Positions 7,156-13,613 of a stretch of 15,887 nucleotides of DNA are shown here, one piece after another. The notes under the pieces are model-generated. The model made no database searches, had not been told where the DNA came from, and saw only the letters and a program-made list of their open reading frames with translations. Each line of letters opens with the position of its first letter. Within the stretch, counting starts at the first letter, position 1. The translations under genes and the position numbers were made by a program. The DNA lies in assembly GCA_964555735.1 (NCBI GenBank), contig CAZKTS010000043.1, positions 1 through 15,887 of the forward strand. Direction: 5' to 3'. This stretch comes from CAZKTS01 sp964555735. Its GTDB lineage: Bacteria > Actinomycetota > Acidimicrobiia > IMCC26256 > PALSA-555.

Positions 7156-8229
7156 CTACGCGGCGCGGCCGAACGCGACGGCCGCGAGGTCGATCGCGGT
7201 CTGCACCAGCTCCGGCGAGGTGTCGTCCCGCCCGTCCGGCAAGCGACCCTCGTACGAGACGGTGAAGAACGTGCCGTCGTGCAGCACGACGACCTCGTTC
7301 CAGACCGAGGAGTAGAACGCGTCCGGACCCAGGGCGGGGAGCTCCTCGAGCGCGTCGTCCTGCTCCGCGTCCGTGCGGGCTTCCCGGTACTGCCGCTCGG
7401 CCGCGTCGGCATCGTCGTCACCGCGGATCTCGAGCAGCCGGTTCTCGGTGTTGTCCGACTCTGCAGGCGGCTCGAGCACGTACTCGCAGACGCCGGCGCT
7501 GTCGCTCTCCCCCGGCTCGATCTGCCCGTTCGCACGCTCGACGACGTAGCCGGTGCGATCCTGGATCTCCGCGTCGGTGATCAGATCGCACGCCCGGAAC
7601 CGCGACCCGAGACACCGGCCGCTGCGGCCACACTCTTGGGCGTCGGTGAGGTCTCCGCCATCGCCACCCGAGTCGCCGATGCGCTCGACGATGATCTCGG
7701 CGGCACGCCGCTCGATGTCGCGGAGCTCCGCCGTCGTCAGCGGGTGCAGCTCGTTGTCGCCGACGTAGACCGAGAACACGCGCGCGCCGCTCCGGACCGC
7801 CAGCCCGCCGCTCCGCTCGAAGTACGCGTCGTCGCCGAGGCCGTCGACGTCCTGGGTCTGAGGCTCGTCGTCGTCGCTCTCGTCGGAGCGCCGTCCCGAC
7901 TCGAAGCCCTGGACCGCGTCCTCGCCGGTCTCGTCCTCGACGCTGATGAAGTAGGACGGGCCGCCCTCGCCGTCGTCGCTCGCCGCGTCGCCGTCGTCGT
8001 TGCTGTCCTTCGACACCCACTCGCAGTACGTGCCGCTGCTGCGGTCGGTGTCCTCCGATGCGCCACCGGTCGGGACGCCGAGCAGATCGTCGGCCTCGTC
8101 GGTGGTGAGCAGGTCGCACGCGTTGGTGGGTGCGGCCTCGCCGCCGCTCCCTCCACTTCCTCCGCCACCGCACGCAGTGAGCCCGAGCGTCACCGCCACC
8201 AGCGCGATCCCCAACCCCCGCCTCGCCAT
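7156..8229 (-). CDS. Lipoprotein with two tandem DUF3558-like units
   Basis: A 357-residue exported lipoprotein. The N-terminus ends in LGLTAC (lipobox, C20) followed by a Gly/Ser linker. Two similar units follow: one at about 37-190 beginning ACDLLTTDEADDLLG with its partner Cys in TYCEW, and one at about 213-350 beginning ACDLITDAEIQDRTG with its partner in GVCEY. Each unit ends with a stretch (DGLGDDAYF and PALGPDAFY) followed by short beta-strand segments. This C-DLLT...C-W layout is typical of DUF3558-type actinobacterial surface lipoproteins, function unknown. A very acidic, Asp/Ser/Gly-rich stretch interrupts unit 1. ATG 8229 lies 6 nt after a TACGGT -10 and starts immediately before the signal peptide. 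Family assignment is by motif and layout only. Confidence 0.8.
   Translation of the reverse strand: MARRGLGIALVAVTLGLTACGGGGSGGSGGEAAPTNACDLLTTDEADDLLGVPTGGASEDTDRSSGTYCEWVSKDSNDDGDAASDDGEGGPSYFISVEDETGEDAVQGFESGRRSDESDDDEPQTQDVDGLGDDAYFERSGGLAVRSGARVFSVYVGDNELHPLTTAELRDIERRAAEIIVERIGDSGGDGGDLTDAQECGRSGRCLGSRFRACDLITDAEIQDRTGYVVERANGQIEPGESDSAGVCEYVLEPPAESDNTENRLLEIRGDDDADAAERQYREARTDAEQDDALEELPALGPDAFYSSVWNEVVVLHDGTFFTVSYEGRLPDGRDDTSPELVQTAIDLAAVAFGRAA
7164..7186 (+). terminator. Perfect 8-bp hairpin overlapping the lipoprotein 3' end
   Basis: CGCGGCCG, a 7-nt loop and CGGCCGCG form a perfect stem 12 nt beyond the YqeY-like stop. The only non-coding gap between the convergent genes is 3 bp, so any terminator for the plus-strand operon must lie inside the opposite gene, and this is the best candidate. 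No T-tract. Confidence 0.3.
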
Positions 8230-8235
8230 GGCGAC

Positions 8236-8241
8236 ACCGTA
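8236..8241 (-). promoter_or_regulatory. -10 element (TACGGT) of the lipoprotein gene
   Basis: On the minus strand, TACGGT is followed by 6 nt and then ATG 8229, with no room for a ribosome site. This is a leaderless-type promoter inside the 61-bp gap after the glycine-rich protein gene, so the lipoprotein can be transcribed independently of it. Confidence 0.5.
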
Positions 8242-8290
8242 CCGAGCGTCTGGTCGTCCCGGCGGTCGGGCCGCACGGTGTGACGGATGG

Positions 8291-9223
8291 TCAGCCGGCG
8301 AAGGTCGGGTCGATGAGGACGGCCACCGCGGCCGACTCGCACGTGACCTCGGGATCCGCGGTGATGAGGATCTCGCCTTGGGACGAGCGCACGCCGTTCT
8401 CGAACACGGTGCCGACCGGTCCGAAGCCGGACCCGCCACCGCCACCGCCACCCGCGATGTTGCTCGTGTCGTCGGCACCCCCGCCGCCACCGCCGAAGTA
8501 GCCGCCGCCACCGCCACCACCCGTCGTGAGCGTGCTCGCCGCCCCGGCACCGCCGATGCCCGACTGGCCGACTTCGCCATTCACGCCAGCTGGGTTGCTC
8601 ACGCCGGACGTGCCGCCCCCGGATTGCGTGCCGCCACCGCCGGCGCCGACGGACGGCCCGCCGCCGGTGCCGGGGTCGCCGTTCTGGCCACCACCCCCGC
8701 CGCCGATGCCCTGGCCCGGGAACGAGGGTCCGGCCGAAGCGCCGCCCCCACCGCCGCCCGCGATCACCACGCGGTTCGCGAGGGTGGTGCCGCCCTGTCG
8801 GACGTCCGATGCCCCGCCGCCGCCGCCGCCGCTGCTCCCGGCCGCACCGCCTGCGCCGCCACCGTTGAACCCACCGGCGCCACCGGTGCCGATCGTGCCC
8901 TGCGCTCCTTGACCCCCGACGTTGACCTGGAGCACCTCACCCGGGGTGACGGGGATCGTCGCGGTCGCCCGCCCGCCGCGACCGCCGGAGTTCTTGTCGA
9001 CCGGCAGCCGGCCTGCGCCACCCTGCGCGCCGAAGGCGTCGATCGTCACCTGGCACACGCCGGGCGGCACCGTGTAGCTCTGCGCGCCGTTGGTGAAGCC
9101 GAAGTCCTCGGTGATCGGCTCGGCCGTCGCCGGCGCGGCGGTGCCCACGACCGCGAGCCCTCCCGCCAGCACGAGCGCGCCCGCGAGGCACGCCACCTGC
9201 CTGATCCCGACCCGTCGACGCAC
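8291..9223 (-). CDS. Secreted glycine-rich protein (ALK/LTK-type Gly_rich domain)
   Basis: A 310-residue exported protein with a long signal peptide ending near AAPATAE. It begins with a beta-strand segment (NGAQSYTVPPGVCQVTIDAFGAQGG), continues through VTPGEVLQVNVGGQG and GGFNGGGAGG, then GGGGGGASDVR..TLANRVVIAGGGGGG, and long glycine tracts. GASDVRxGGTxLANRVxVAGGGGG is the signature of the ALK/LTK-like glycine-rich domain, which folds into glycine helices rather than being disordered. Function in bacteria is unknown; surface adhesion or matrix is a guess. One pair of cysteines is visible in the mature part (VCQV and TCES). GTG 9223 follows a strong AGGAGGA ribosome site at 7 nt. The opposite strand is extremely C-rich and spuriously open. 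Confidence 0.87.
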   Translation of the reverse strand: MRRRVGIRQVACLAGALVLAGGLAVVGTAAPATAEPITEDFGFTNGAQSYTVPPGVCQVTIDAFGAQGGAGRLPVDKNSGGRGGRATATIPVTPGEVLQVNVGGQGAQGTIGTGGAGGFNGGGAGGAAGSSGGGGGGASDVRQGGTTLANRVVIAGGGGGGASAGPSFPGQGIGGGGGGQNGDPGTGGGPSVGAGGGGTQSGGGTSGVSNPAGVNGEVGQSGIGGAGAASTLTTGGGGGGGYFGGGGGGADDTSNIAGGGGGGGSGFGPVGTVFENGVRSSQGEILITADPEVTCESAAVAVLIDPTFAG

Positions 9224-9280
9224 GCTCGGCTCCTCCTGATGCGCGCCGAGGACCCACCCCAGGTCGACGCAGAAGGTGCG

Positions 9281-9286
9281 ACCTTA
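9281..9286 (-). promoter_or_regulatory. -10 element (TAAGGT) of the glycine-rich protein gene
   Basis: The minus strand carries TAAGGT about 58 nt before GTG 9223, leaving a leader of about 50 nt that contains the AGGAGGA ribosome site (9237-9231). In contrast to its neighbours this gene appears to use a conventional leader. Confidence 0.4.
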
Positions 9287-9325
9287 GCAACCGGTGCCGG
9301 AGGACCATCGACCTCCGGGCGGACA

Positions 9326-9331
9326 TAGCAT
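9326..9331 (+). promoter_or_regulatory. -10 element (TAGCAT) of the DUF1801 gene
   Basis: TAGCAT is followed by 7 nt and ATG 9339, with no Shine-Dalgarno sequence. It supports ATG 9339 over the upstream in-frame start at 9294, which would include the promoter itself. Confidence 0.5.
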
Positions 9332-9338
9332 CGACGCC

Positions 9339-9797
9339 ATGGCAGCCACGAAGTCACCCGCGCAGCTCATCGACGATCGCATCGGGGAGCTCGGTGACTG
9401 GCGGGGGGAGACGCTGCGGCGGGTCCGCGCGCTGATCAAGCAGGCGGATCCCGACGTCGTCGAGGAATGGAAGTGGCGCGGCGTGCCCGTGTGGGAGCAC
9501 GACGGGATCATCTGCACCGGCGAGACCTACAAGAGCGTCGTGAAGCTCACCTTCGCCAAGGGTGCGTCGCTCAGGGATCCGTCGAAGCTGTTCAACTCGA
9601 GCCTCGACGGCAACGTGCGACGCGCGATCGACATCCAGGAGGGCGAGAAGATCAACGAGCGGGCGCTGAAGGCGCTCGTCCGTGAGGCGATCGACCTGAA
9701 CACGTCGAAGGCGAAGCCGGCGAAGAAGGCAACCAAGAAGAAGGCCCCGGCGAAGAAGACTGCGGTCAAGAAGAAGGCACCGGCCAAGAAGCGGTAG
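9339..9797 (+). CDS. DUF1801 protein with lysine-rich histone-like tail
   Basis: A 152-residue cytoplasmic protein. Residues about 1-120 are a DUF1801 (YdhG-like) domain, recognised from the PDVVEEWKWRGVPVWEHDG segment, KSVVKLTFAKGASL, and LFNSSLDGNVRRAIDI. The final 31 residues form a low-complexity basic tail with 14 lysines, built on two KKKAPAKK copies, like bacterial histone H1-like proteins and the tail of mycobacterial HupB. This suggests nucleic-acid or polyanion binding grafted onto the DUF1801 core. DUF1801 function is not established. The start is set by the TAGCAT promoter 7 nt before ATG 9339. It is divergent from the glycine-rich protein gene and convergent with the DUF4386 gene. 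Confidence 0.85.
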   Translation: MAATKSPAQLIDDRIGELGDWRGETLRRVRALIKQADPDVVEEWKWRGVPVWEHDGIICTGETYKSVVKLTFAKGASLRDPSKLFNSSLDGNVRRAIDIQEGEKINERALKALVREAIDLNTSKAKPAKKATKKKAPAKKTAVKKKAPAKKR

Positions 9798-9803
9798 AGC
9801 GAC

Positions 9804-9818
9804 GCGGCAGTGCGCCGC
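9804..9818. terminator. Hairpin between convergent DUF1801 and DUF4386 genes
   Basis: GCGGC-AGTGC-GCCGC lies 6 nt after the DUF1801 stop. A second inverted pair, ACGAGC/GCTCGT at 9839-9844 and 9863-9868, lies just before the DUF4386 stop and could serve that gene. No T-tracts. Candidates only. Confidence 0.3.
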
Positions 9819-9872
9819 ACCCGTCCCCGACGTGCAGGACGAGCGCGACGCACCGCGCGTGTGCTCGTTCGG

Positions 9873-10589
9873 TCAGGCCGCGAGCGCCGGGCTCAGCGCC
9901 GGCGAGTTGTCGACGACGACCGGCTGCTTGAAGCCCTTGACGGTCAGGTACACGCCGAGCGAGAACTCCCATGCCGCGATCGGCAGGGCGAACAGCGTCG
10001 AGGTCGACGAGATCTGGCCGTGCTCCCCGAACATGGCCGCCAGGCTCGATGCGAACAGGATCGGCGCACCGATGAGCCCGAGCAGCGGGATGATGCGCGG
10101 CACCAGGTTGGCGCGGTAGAGCACCGTGGCCAGGAAGAGCGCGTTCAACGCGGGCACGAACCCGGGCCCGAAGAGGAACGACCAGTCGTGCAGGGCGACG
10201 AGCGACGAGCTGGTCGTCATCAGCGACGACGGGTCGCTCCCGGCGAGGTCGTTGCGGAGCGTGACCACCGACAGCAGGCTGATCGCGCCGACGACGAGGA
10301 TCGCCGCTTCGAGGGTCCGGGAGCTGAGGAAGCCGATCGCCGAGGTGCGGCTGTAGCGCCGCACGACGGGGTAGAGCGCCACCGCCGTCCCGATGCCGGC
10401 TGCCGCACAGATGAAGTCGAGCAAGCCCCCCAGGATGACGCTCGTCTCGCTGCCGTGGCCGAGCACGAAGTCGGCGTGGTCGACGAGCGGAGCCTTGAGC
10501 ACGAGCGTCGGGATCGACGCGGCGAACGTGACGAGGTAGAGCACGCCGGCCGCGAGGGCGAGCTTGCGCGCGGTGTCCATGGTCTTCAT
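9873..10589 (-). CDS. DUF4386 family membrane protein
   Basis: A 238-residue protein with about six hydrophobic segments, for example LALAAGVLYLVTFAASIPTL at the N-terminus, ILVVGAISLLSVVTL and IIPLLGLIGAPILFASSLAA. The order matches DUF4386: a first helix, an extracytoplasmic loop, ALYPVVRRYS, then LSSRTLEAAILVVGAISLLS and FGPGFVPALNALFLATVLYR. Function unknown. ATG 10589 follows the stop of the small upstream gene by a single base and has AAGGGGAA about 6 nt before it, so the two form one transcription unit. It is the second gene behind the promoter with TCACCAC boxes next to the LAL regulator, so it is likely that regulator's target (inference). Confidence 0.85.
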   Translation of the reverse strand: MKTMDTARKLALAAGVLYLVTFAASIPTLVLKAPLVDHADFVLGHGSETSVILGGLLDFICAAAGIGTAVALYPVVRRYSRTSAIGFLSSRTLEAAILVVGAISLLSVVTLRNDLAGSDPSSLMTTSSSLVALHDWSFLFGPGFVPALNALFLATVLYRANLVPRIIPLLGLIGAPILFASSLAAMFGEHGQISSTSTLFALPIAAWEFSLGVYLTVKGFKQPVVVDNSPALSPALAA

Positions 10590-10590
10590 G

Positions 10591-10800
10591 TCATTCCCCT
10601 TCGGGTCGGAGCTGCGTCACCGAGATCAGCGGGATGCCGAGGTCGCGCAGCTTCTGGAGCACGCCGTGCAGCGCGGCCTGGTCGACGACCGGGCCGCGGA
10701 GGACCGTTGTCCCGTCATCCGCCGGCGTGAGGGTCAGCCCGTCGAACCAGGCCGCCCACCGGGCGTTCAGATGTCCGGAGACTCGGATCTCGTACTGCAC
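10591..10800 (-). CDS. Small conserved protein of about 69 residues, cotranscribed with DUF4386
   Basis: A small soluble protein with an alternating strand/helix pattern: QYEIRVSGHLNARWAAWFDGLTL, DDGTTVLRGPVVDQAALHG, then LRDLGIPLISVTQL. The layout resembles a small alpha/beta (ferredoxin-like) fold. I know similar short actinobacterial proteins near LAL-type regulators, but no function. The frame is open to TTG 10809. I chose GTG 10800 because a TACGTT -10 hexamer (10808-10813) ends 7 nt before it and overlaps the TTG. The start of DUF4386 lies 1 nt after its stop. No ribosome site is visible, consistent with a leaderless mRNA. Confidence 0.75.
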   Translation of the reverse strand: MQYEIRVSGHLNARWAAWFDGLTLTPADDGTTVLRGPVVDQAALHGVLQKLRDLGIPLISVTQLRPEGE

Positions 10801-10807
10801 GAGCGGC

Positions 10808-10813
10808 AACGTA
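10808..10813 (-). promoter_or_regulatory. -10 element (TACGTT) of the small protein-DUF4386 operon
   Basis: On the minus strand TACGTT is followed by 7 nt and GTG 10800. The expected -35 position (about 10831-10836) reads GGTCGG, which does not resemble TTGACA. A poor -35 next to strong operator-like boxes suggests an activator-dependent promoter. Confidence 0.5.
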
Positions 10814-10821
10814 CGAATCGA

Positions 10822-10864
10822 TGTGGTGAGCCGACCTCACCACATGTGGTGATTTCGGTGGTGA
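10822..10864. promoter_or_regulatory. Operator-like cluster: three TCACCAC boxes and a 16-bp palindrome
   Basis: TCACCACATGTGGTGA (10837-10852) is a perfect 16-bp palindrome. The half site TCACCAC recurs in the same orientation on the minus strand starting at 10864, 10852 and 10829, 12 and 23 bp apart, close to whole helical turns. The palindrome centre lies about 44 bp upstream of the predicted leaderless start of the 10800 gene, where class II activators bind. The downstream box overlaps the core promoter. The adjacent gene encodes a LuxR-type regulator, the natural candidate binder. Confidence 0.6.
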
Positions 10865-10885
10865 TTCTCGGCTGCGCCTTGCCGG

Positions 10886-13525
10886 TCAGAGGCCGAGCTC
10901 GTCGGCCCGGCGCACGGCCTCGCGCCGATTGTTGACGCCCAGCTTCACGTAGATGTTCTTGGTGTGGGTGCGCATCGTGTTCAGCGACACGGTGAGCTCA
11001 CGAGCGATGTCGGGGCCGCTGAGCTCGCTCCGGAGCAGCCGAAGGACGTCGAGCTCGCGGTCGCTGAGCGGGTCGACGAGCCCGCCGCCGGTGCCACGGG
11101 GGCGGTCGCCGGTCGCCAATGACTCACGCAGCTCACGGAGCCGCGTGCCGAGATACGCGAAGACGCGTACGTAGCCCTCGGGTTCGGCGAGATCCAGAGC
11201 ACGGCGCAGCGCGGCCTGGGCATCGGCCGTCTGGCCCCGCGCGTCGAGCACCAGCGCCTGCACCGCGAGGATCTCGATCACGCTGCCGCCGCGCCCGCCG
11301 GCCTCCGCGTCGGTCAGCAGCCGGGCGAGCATCGCGCTCAGCTGTTGGAGGTCTCGATCGGTCGGTCGGTCGTTGAGGACGACGATCGCCAGCGTGACGT
11401 GCTCGAACTCGGTGACATAGCGCGGCTCGTCGCTCGGGGCGAGGCCCCGCTCGCGCACCCACGCCCGCGCCGCGCTGATGTCGCCCCGCAAGACCTGGGT
11501 TCGGGCCCGGCGCGCACCAACCGGCCGGACCGCCGGCGAGAAGTCGGTGTCGTAGACCCGCTCCGCCTCCTCCAGGAGCCGCAGGCACCCGTCGAGGTCA
11601 CCGTCCGCCAACCGAAGTCCGGCGAGCACTGCTCGCGAGCGGTACGCGAACTGCGGCGTCCCGAACGCCTCGAGCTCCTGCGCGCGTCGCAGCTGCTCCT
11701 CCGCGCCCTCACGGTCATCGCGCTCGCGCAGGATCTCGGCGAGGCCCACGTGCATGTCGGCGACGCCGCGCAGCGGTCCCGTGCCGAAGTCGTCGACGAG
11801 CTGCAGGCCCTGCTCGTAGAGTCGCTGCGCGTCACGCAGGCGGCCTTGCGCCACGCGGATGTCGGCCATCGCGACCGAGCATCCGAGGATGTCGGCGATG
11901 TGCCCGACTCGTCGCATCCCCGCGATCGCCTCGGTGTACGCATCGAAGGCCCGGTCGAGGTCGCCCTCGGTCCATGCCGCGAGCCCGAGGAGGGCCTGCG
12001 CGGCGGCGCGGCTCATGTCGTCGTCGTCCGGCGCGACAGTGAGGACTCGGTTGGCGTGCGCGACCGTCGCATCGGTGTCCCCGCGCATCAGCGCCAAGGC
12101 CGCGAGGTACATCTCGATCGCAGCCGGCAGCGCGCGCAGCTGGTCCTCGTCGACGACGACCAGGCCCGCGGCGGCCCGATCCGCAGGCGGTAGCGCCAGC
12201 CAGCGCCCCACCTCATCGAGGGTCGCACGGACGCGGTCGAGCTCACCGGCCGAGATCAGCACCCCGGCGAGGCCGACGGCGAGCACCGGTCGGGTGCGGA
12301 GCACCTCGCGCGGGATGAGGCCCGCCCACTCACGCAGGACCGCGTCGTGCCGGTCGCGCCGGAGCGCCGGCAGCGCGAGCTCGGCGACGTCGGCGGCGGC
12401 GCCGAAGTCCTCCGCGGCGAGCGCGTGGCGGACTGCGGCCGACGGCTCGTCGTGCGCGGCGAACCACGCGCAGGCTCGGCGATGGAGCTCCGCCGCGGCG
12501 CCGGGCTCCTCGTCGAGCAGCCTCGCTCGCAGCACGTCGCCGAAGAGGTGGTGATAGCGGTACCACTCGCGCCGGTCGTCGAGCGGGACCACGAACACGT
12601 TGTCGCGCTCGAGCATCTCGAGGGTGGCCTTCCCGTCGGTCGTTCCCGCTACTGCATCGCAGAGCGATCCCTCGAGTCGCTCGAGGACGGACGTGTGGAG
12701 CAGGAACCGGCGGACGGGCTCCGGTTGGCGGAGGAGCACCTCACCGACGAGGTAGTCGACGATGAAGCGGTCGTCGCCCGCGAACCTCGCGATGAAGCCG
12801 GCGACGTCGTCGCGCCCCTGCATCGACAGCGCGGCGAGCTGCAGGGCCGCGATCCACCCTTCGGTCCGCGCCTCGAGCGTCGCGACGTCGGCGGCAGTCA
12901 GCTCCAGGCCCATGGCGCCGTTCAGGTACTCGGCCGCCTCGTCGGCCGTGAACCGGAGATCCGCGGCGCGCACCTCGACCATCTCGCCCCGGGCCCGCCA
13001 GCGCGCCAAGGGCAACGGGGGATCGGCCCGGCTGACGACCACGAGCCGGGCCCGCGCCCCCAGATGGTCGACCAGATACGCGAGCCCCTCGTGGATCTCG
13101 CCGCGATCGATGACGTGGAAGTCGTCGAGGACGAGCACGACGTCCCGTTGGATCCCGTGCAGCTCGTTGACGAGGGTCGCGAGCACCGCTTCGGTCGGCT
13201 CGGTGCCCGCGTCGACGAGCGCGCTCGCGCCGGCGCCGAGGCCTGGGACCGCCACGTGCAAGGCGGCAAGGAGGTACGACCAGAACGACGCGGGATCGTT
13301 GTCGCGCTCGTCGAGCGAGAGCCACGCCGCCGCGGCCCCGTCGTCGACGGCTTCCTGCAACCAGTCCCCGACCAGCGTGGTCTTGCCGAAGCCGGCGGGC
13401 GCGGAGACGAGCAGCAGCTTCGCGTCGGCCGAGCGATCGAGACGCTCGCGCAGTCGCGGCCGCGGCACGAGCGTGCGTCGCGCCGCCGGACGGTGGAGCT
13501 TGGTCTCGATCAGGGGACTCGCCAT
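10886..13525 (-). CDS. LAL-family (MalT-like) ATP-binding LuxR-type regulator
   Basis: An 879-residue one-component transcription regulator. It begins MASPLIETKLHRP, the usual start of this family. Walker A SAPAGFGKTT at about 41-50 (K48) and Walker B VVLVLDDFH at about 129-137 (D134, D135) form a STAND-type NTPase, followed by long TPR-like helical repeats (about 350-800) that sense an inducer. Residues about 819-879 are a LuxR helix-turn-helix: LSDRELDVLRLL...DIARELTVSLNTMRTHTKNIY. Such proteins oligomerise on ATP and inducer binding and activate adjacent operons. ATG 13525 is preferred; a GTG at 13543 adds six residues. The gene is followed by the TCACCAC operator and the DUF4386 operon, and is divergent from a secreted protein gene. 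The inducer is unknown. Confidence 0.9.
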   Translation of the reverse strand: MASPLIETKLHRPAARRTLVPRPRLRERLDRSADAKLLLVSAPAGFGKTTLVGDWLQEAVDDGAAAAWLSLDERDNDPASFWSYLLAALHVAVPGLGAGASALVDAGTEPTEAVLATLVNELHGIQRDVVLVLDDFHVIDRGEIHEGLAYLVDHLGARARLVVVSRADPPLPLARWRARGEMVEVRAADLRFTADEAAEYLNGAMGLELTAADVATLEARTEGWIAALQLAALSMQGRDDVAGFIARFAGDDRFIVDYLVGEVLLRQPEPVRRFLLHTSVLERLEGSLCDAVAGTTDGKATLEMLERDNVFVVPLDDRREWYRYHHLFGDVLRARLLDEEPGAAAELHRRACAWFAAHDEPSAAVRHALAAEDFGAAADVAELALPALRRDRHDAVLREWAGLIPREVLRTRPVLAVGLAGVLISAGELDRVRATLDEVGRWLALPPADRAAAGLVVVDEDQLRALPAAIEMYLAALALMRGDTDATVAHANRVLTVAPDDDDMSRAAAQALLGLAAWTEGDLDRAFDAYTEAIAGMRRVGHIADILGCSVAMADIRVAQGRLRDAQRLYEQGLQLVDDFGTGPLRGVADMHVGLAEILRERDDREGAEEQLRRAQELEAFGTPQFAYRSRAVLAGLRLADGDLDGCLRLLEEAERVYDTDFSPAVRPVGARRARTQVLRGDISAARAWVRERGLAPSDEPRYVTEFEHVTLAIVVLNDRPTDRDLQQLSAMLARLLTDAEAGGRGGSVIEILAVQALVLDARGQTADAQAALRRALDLAEPEGYVRVFAYLGTRLRELRESLATGDRPRGTGGGLVDPLSDRELDVLRLLRSELSGPDIARELTVSLNTMRTHTKNIYVKLGVNNRREAVRRADELGL

Positions 13526-13573
13526 CTGCCTTCGGGTCTCCACCCGACACCGCCAGCCTGGGGCGGTCGTCCG

Positions 13574-13583
13574 ACGCTACGCT
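13574..13583. promoter_or_regulatory. Overlapping back-to-back -10 elements (LAL regulator and secreted protein)
   Basis: The 10-mer ACGCTACGCT holds TACGCT on the plus strand (13578-13583) and TAGCGT on the minus strand (13579-13574), sharing the central TA. Predicted leaders are about 24 nt for the plus gene, which has GGGGAGG before ATG 13614, and 24-42 nt for the regulator, depending on its start. It is the same geometry as at 5555-5564. Confidence 0.4.
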
Positions 13584-13613
13584 CTCGCCCCAATCGCACC
13601 TGGGGAGGGCTTC

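Noticed and set aside
8400..8900. Possible microsatellite or CRISPR-like repeat region of GGCGGC units
   Set aside because: The repeats are irregular glycine codon tracts within a domain-bearing gene, with no uniform repeat or spacer lengths.
8000..9328. Plus-strand Ala/Pro-rich open frames opposite the glycine-rich protein
   Set aside because: They come from the antisense of GGC/GGT glycine codons (CCG/GCC). The minus strand has a signal peptide, ribosome site and family motif.
10822..10864. Classic MalT boxes (GGGGAKGAGG)
   Set aside because: The boxes read TGTGGTGA rather than the E. coli MalT consensus, so I describe them as a distinct motif.
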